From: Dirofilaria immitis
Taxonomy: Eukaryota; Nematoda; Chromadorea; Rhabditida; Onchocercidae
Direction of reading: 5' to 3'
Assembly: GCA_024305405.1 (NCBI GenBank)
Contig: JAKNDB010000092.1
Coordinates: forward strand, 4,183,501 to 4,247,500
Length of the DNA: 64,000 nt
The notes beneath the pieces were generated by a model. That model was given only the letters and a program-made list of their open reading frames with translations, did not search any database and was not told the DNA's origin. Below, in pieces: positions 61,159 through 64,000 of this stretch; the stretch's first letter is position 1; every line of letters starts with the position of its first letter. The translations under genes were made by a program, and so were the position numbers.

Positions 61159-64000
61159 AATTAAGATTATTATACTATAATTTTATCTCTAATTAAATTC
61201 TCTTGTTATTATATACATAAGTGTAAAAGAAATTATCCCTCTCATCAATTTAAACTATTAATATCTATCGTTTTATAACACTGAAAATTATGAAATATTA
61301 AGATAATAAATAATTATATACTGGATAAAATCTTAATCAAATGGGAATAAATAAAACCATTAAATCAATACTTTTAACAACTAATCAAGTTGATATATTT
61401 ATTAACGCATAAATAATATATGTTTCTAAGCGGTAATTATTTCTTAATTTATTTTGATGATATAAACATCATTTCGAATTAATACACTAAAAAAATATAA
61501 TTAAATAGATACATTTAGTCTAATATAAAACTAAAAATTATTATACTAAAATAAGAAACTTGGTCGAATGTAATCATTGTTTTTATATAATCATGATTTT
61601 CACATGAACGCTATCATAAATATCATTCATATTAAGTTTGTTATTAGTTACAAAATTATTAATAATTTCGATTTACAAAAGGAGAACAGGATGATATTTA
61701 TCAAAATGTAGCAAATTTTTCAGTGAAACAAAAACTCGATTCTATGGAAATGAAATTTTTTCATTGACTTCTGATTAATTTAAAAAGATAACTGCTCTCA
61801 ACTGCTATAAAATCATTGCACTAAACACATTCAGTTTTTAATTTCAAATAGCAGTCAATTAGTTAATTAAGTAGTTTTAAGAATTCTCACTCTATTTCTT
61901 CAATTTAATATGCCTTGTTGATGATAATTCATGATAAGTTACTCCTTACAAATTTGATTTTATCAACCGATCATATATTTTGTTTTAATTCAAATAGAAG
62001 GATTTGCAACAAGTTATGAAGTTTTTCTGAATTGTGAGATTCATTTTTTTCAAATTTGCATTATTAAACTTATAGCAATCATAGGAATTATAATTTTGAA
62101 TCTATGCTTAAATGATACGATACTTTATTATTAAAATTTAATAACTTAAAGATTAGAAAAAACCGGCGAATAAAATTTTTGCTTCAAGAGATTTCGTGAG
62201 AATATACTTCAACGTGAAGTTATTAAAAATCGTAAAATAAGAAAAGTTTTTTTCTTTTTAATTTATCAGTTCAGTTCATATATGTGATTTAAATAATGAT
62301 GTTTAGACTAAAGTTCCGATAATGTAGGAAAAAATATATATATATACATATATAAATAGATAGGGATATATCATTAGCTATATATGATCAACTGATAAAA
62401 TGCTAATTCTATTTAAGATATATGTCACAAAATACTTAATAAAATACTATTACAAAAGAGTTATTATCTTAAAAAATATTAAAAAGTATCCATATTTGCA
62501 TTAAATAAGTTTATTAATAAAATTTTCAATAAAATTAATTGCTTGCTTGCTAAAAATATTATGGTCTCACAATATTTTAGATAAATTTTAAAAAATAAAC
62601 TTAAATAATTATACTTTAATTTATAATAGTAAATATTTAGATTGAATTGTTTATACATACAACAAACAATTTATTACGTTGCGTAATAAATAATTCTGAA
62701 AATTTTTGCGAATTTAAAAATATCTTCGTTTTTCAATATAGATTTGATTATTTTGATAGAAAGGAAAATAGATGTGTAGGAATCTGAAGATCTATGGATA
62801 TTGGGTATAGTTTATTTCACGTATTTTATAGATAATTAAAATGCTGTTTCAATTAATCGATTTAAATCAGATCATTTGAGCGATATATGTTCATTTTATA
62901 CATATATCTTTATCGATTACCTGTTCTTTTTGATTGTAATTGTCAGTAAAGTAAATTAATTATTGCTTTTTTAAGCATAAATTTTACGAGATTGAAAATC
63001 AATTGATCATTGATTCGTAACAAAATATCATAATAGAAAGGAAAAAAAAGCGTAAGGCGGAAATTTGAGCAAGTTTTTTCTTAATGATTGTAAACAAAAC
63101 TTCCGTTATTATTATTTCATTTTCCAAAAATAGAAGTGACAAAATATCATAACTACAATAATTTTGAAAATATTTTTGCAAAGGAACCATATCATTGTAA
63201 TATTTCGATTTTTTCTGGTATGATATACTCGTTTTCATTTCATCATAATGTTGATATAAATTTTAGGACAATGAAAAATTTCGCATATTTTATTATTTGC
63301 TACAATGATTAATTATTTTTTCAGTTATTATAATAGAAAATGTATTATTGTAGTTGCAATTTAAAATGCGAAGAAAATAAATTAATATTAAGTATGTAAT
63401 AAGGTGGGCATGTAAAAAAAATTAATAAAATGCAACGGAATAGTTAAATATCGTAGAATTATTTTAATCTTACCTGAAATATTAGAAATTTCTTTTAGAT
63501 TAATATTTACTACTATTATCAGGACAAAAATTTGGCTAATTTATTATTACTATTATCACTTAATTATTCAAAAAGAATTCGAATGTACTTGCGAAAAATT
63601 TCTGTTATTTACATAAACTAATCAAAATCCTATATCACTAGCAAATTTATTACAGTTTACTGTTAAAAATGCTAATAAATTGAAATCACTTAAATGTCAT
63701 AGCGATTGAATTGATAATGATTTATTTCGATGATAAAACGATTATGACATCGATACAATTTTAAATTAAAAGAAGCAAAAAATTTCAGATGTTTTCGTAT
63801 AGGTTATTATATATTATTATTGTTATTATTATATTTCTTTGTGTAAATTTGACGCTGATATTTGGTCGTGAGATATCTGATGCTAACACGATAAGGTAAC
63901 AATTTAAAATTTAAAATAAGTTTTGATTGATTTGTAATGAAATATTAGTGAAATTTGAATTTCTTCTTTATTCAAATATTAATAAAAATATTAGTAATCA
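61159..64000. other. Intergenic, no supported gene
   Basis: Very A+T-rich sequence to the end of the window. The frame at 62999-63238 (minus) has no recognisable features. Nothing supported. Confidence 0.5.

Overview
The window looks like nuclear DNA of a filarial (onchocercid) nematode. It is strongly A+T-rich. Its genes are broken into many small exons by short introns. Several ATGs sit a few bases downstream of a TTTCAG- or TTTAG-type site, as expected for spliced-leader trans-splicing. A frame-broken copy of a Wolbachia-like ribosomal protein gene (rpsK, S11) lies in the sequence. The species is not identified. All exon models were built by hand from reading frames, splice sites and remembered family sequences.

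Layout. 458-3218 (+): an unrecognised multi-exon gene with hydrophobic segments; its upstream end is uncertain. 8993-12070 (+): an M14 metallocarboxypeptidase of the N/E type. 17015-21119 (+): a protein with a Smad-type MH2 domain and no MH1. A run of five genes follows on the minus strand; in transcription order they are SPRYD7-like (41825-39638), NAD-isocitrate dehydrogenase beta subunit (38571-35789), WDR44/SYM-4-like WD40 protein (33695-27412), mitochondrial ribosomal protein uS14m (26094-25276) and ATP6AP2/prorenin receptor (24761-22366). From 44 kb on the DNA is accessory: a 124-bp direct repeat, two decayed fragments of a short-chain dehydrogenase (SDR) gene, two nearly identical 1.3-kb segments (48038-49361 and 58248-59562), a broken coiled-coil coding remnant, a full SDR gene (55907-53595, minus), the rpsK relic (57658-58040) and a helical, probably secreted protein gene (59685-61158, +). 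Much of 3.2-9 kb, 12-17 kb, 41.8-44.2 kb, 46-48 kb and 61-64 kb shows no gene I can support.

Nearly every gene needs one to four single-base corrections to stay in frame, mostly a base missing from a short homopolymer. After correction the exon phases close across every recognised gene. The two 1.3-kb copies differ, as far as I can see, only in homopolymer or TC-tract length, always shorter in the second copy. The simplest reading is indel error in the assembly, not mass pseudogene formation. The recognised genes are ordinary eukaryotic housekeeping or secretory genes with no shared pathway. The most unusual stretch is 57.6-59.6 kb, where a bacterial gene relic, an SDR 3' fragment and the second 1.3-kb copy adjoin.
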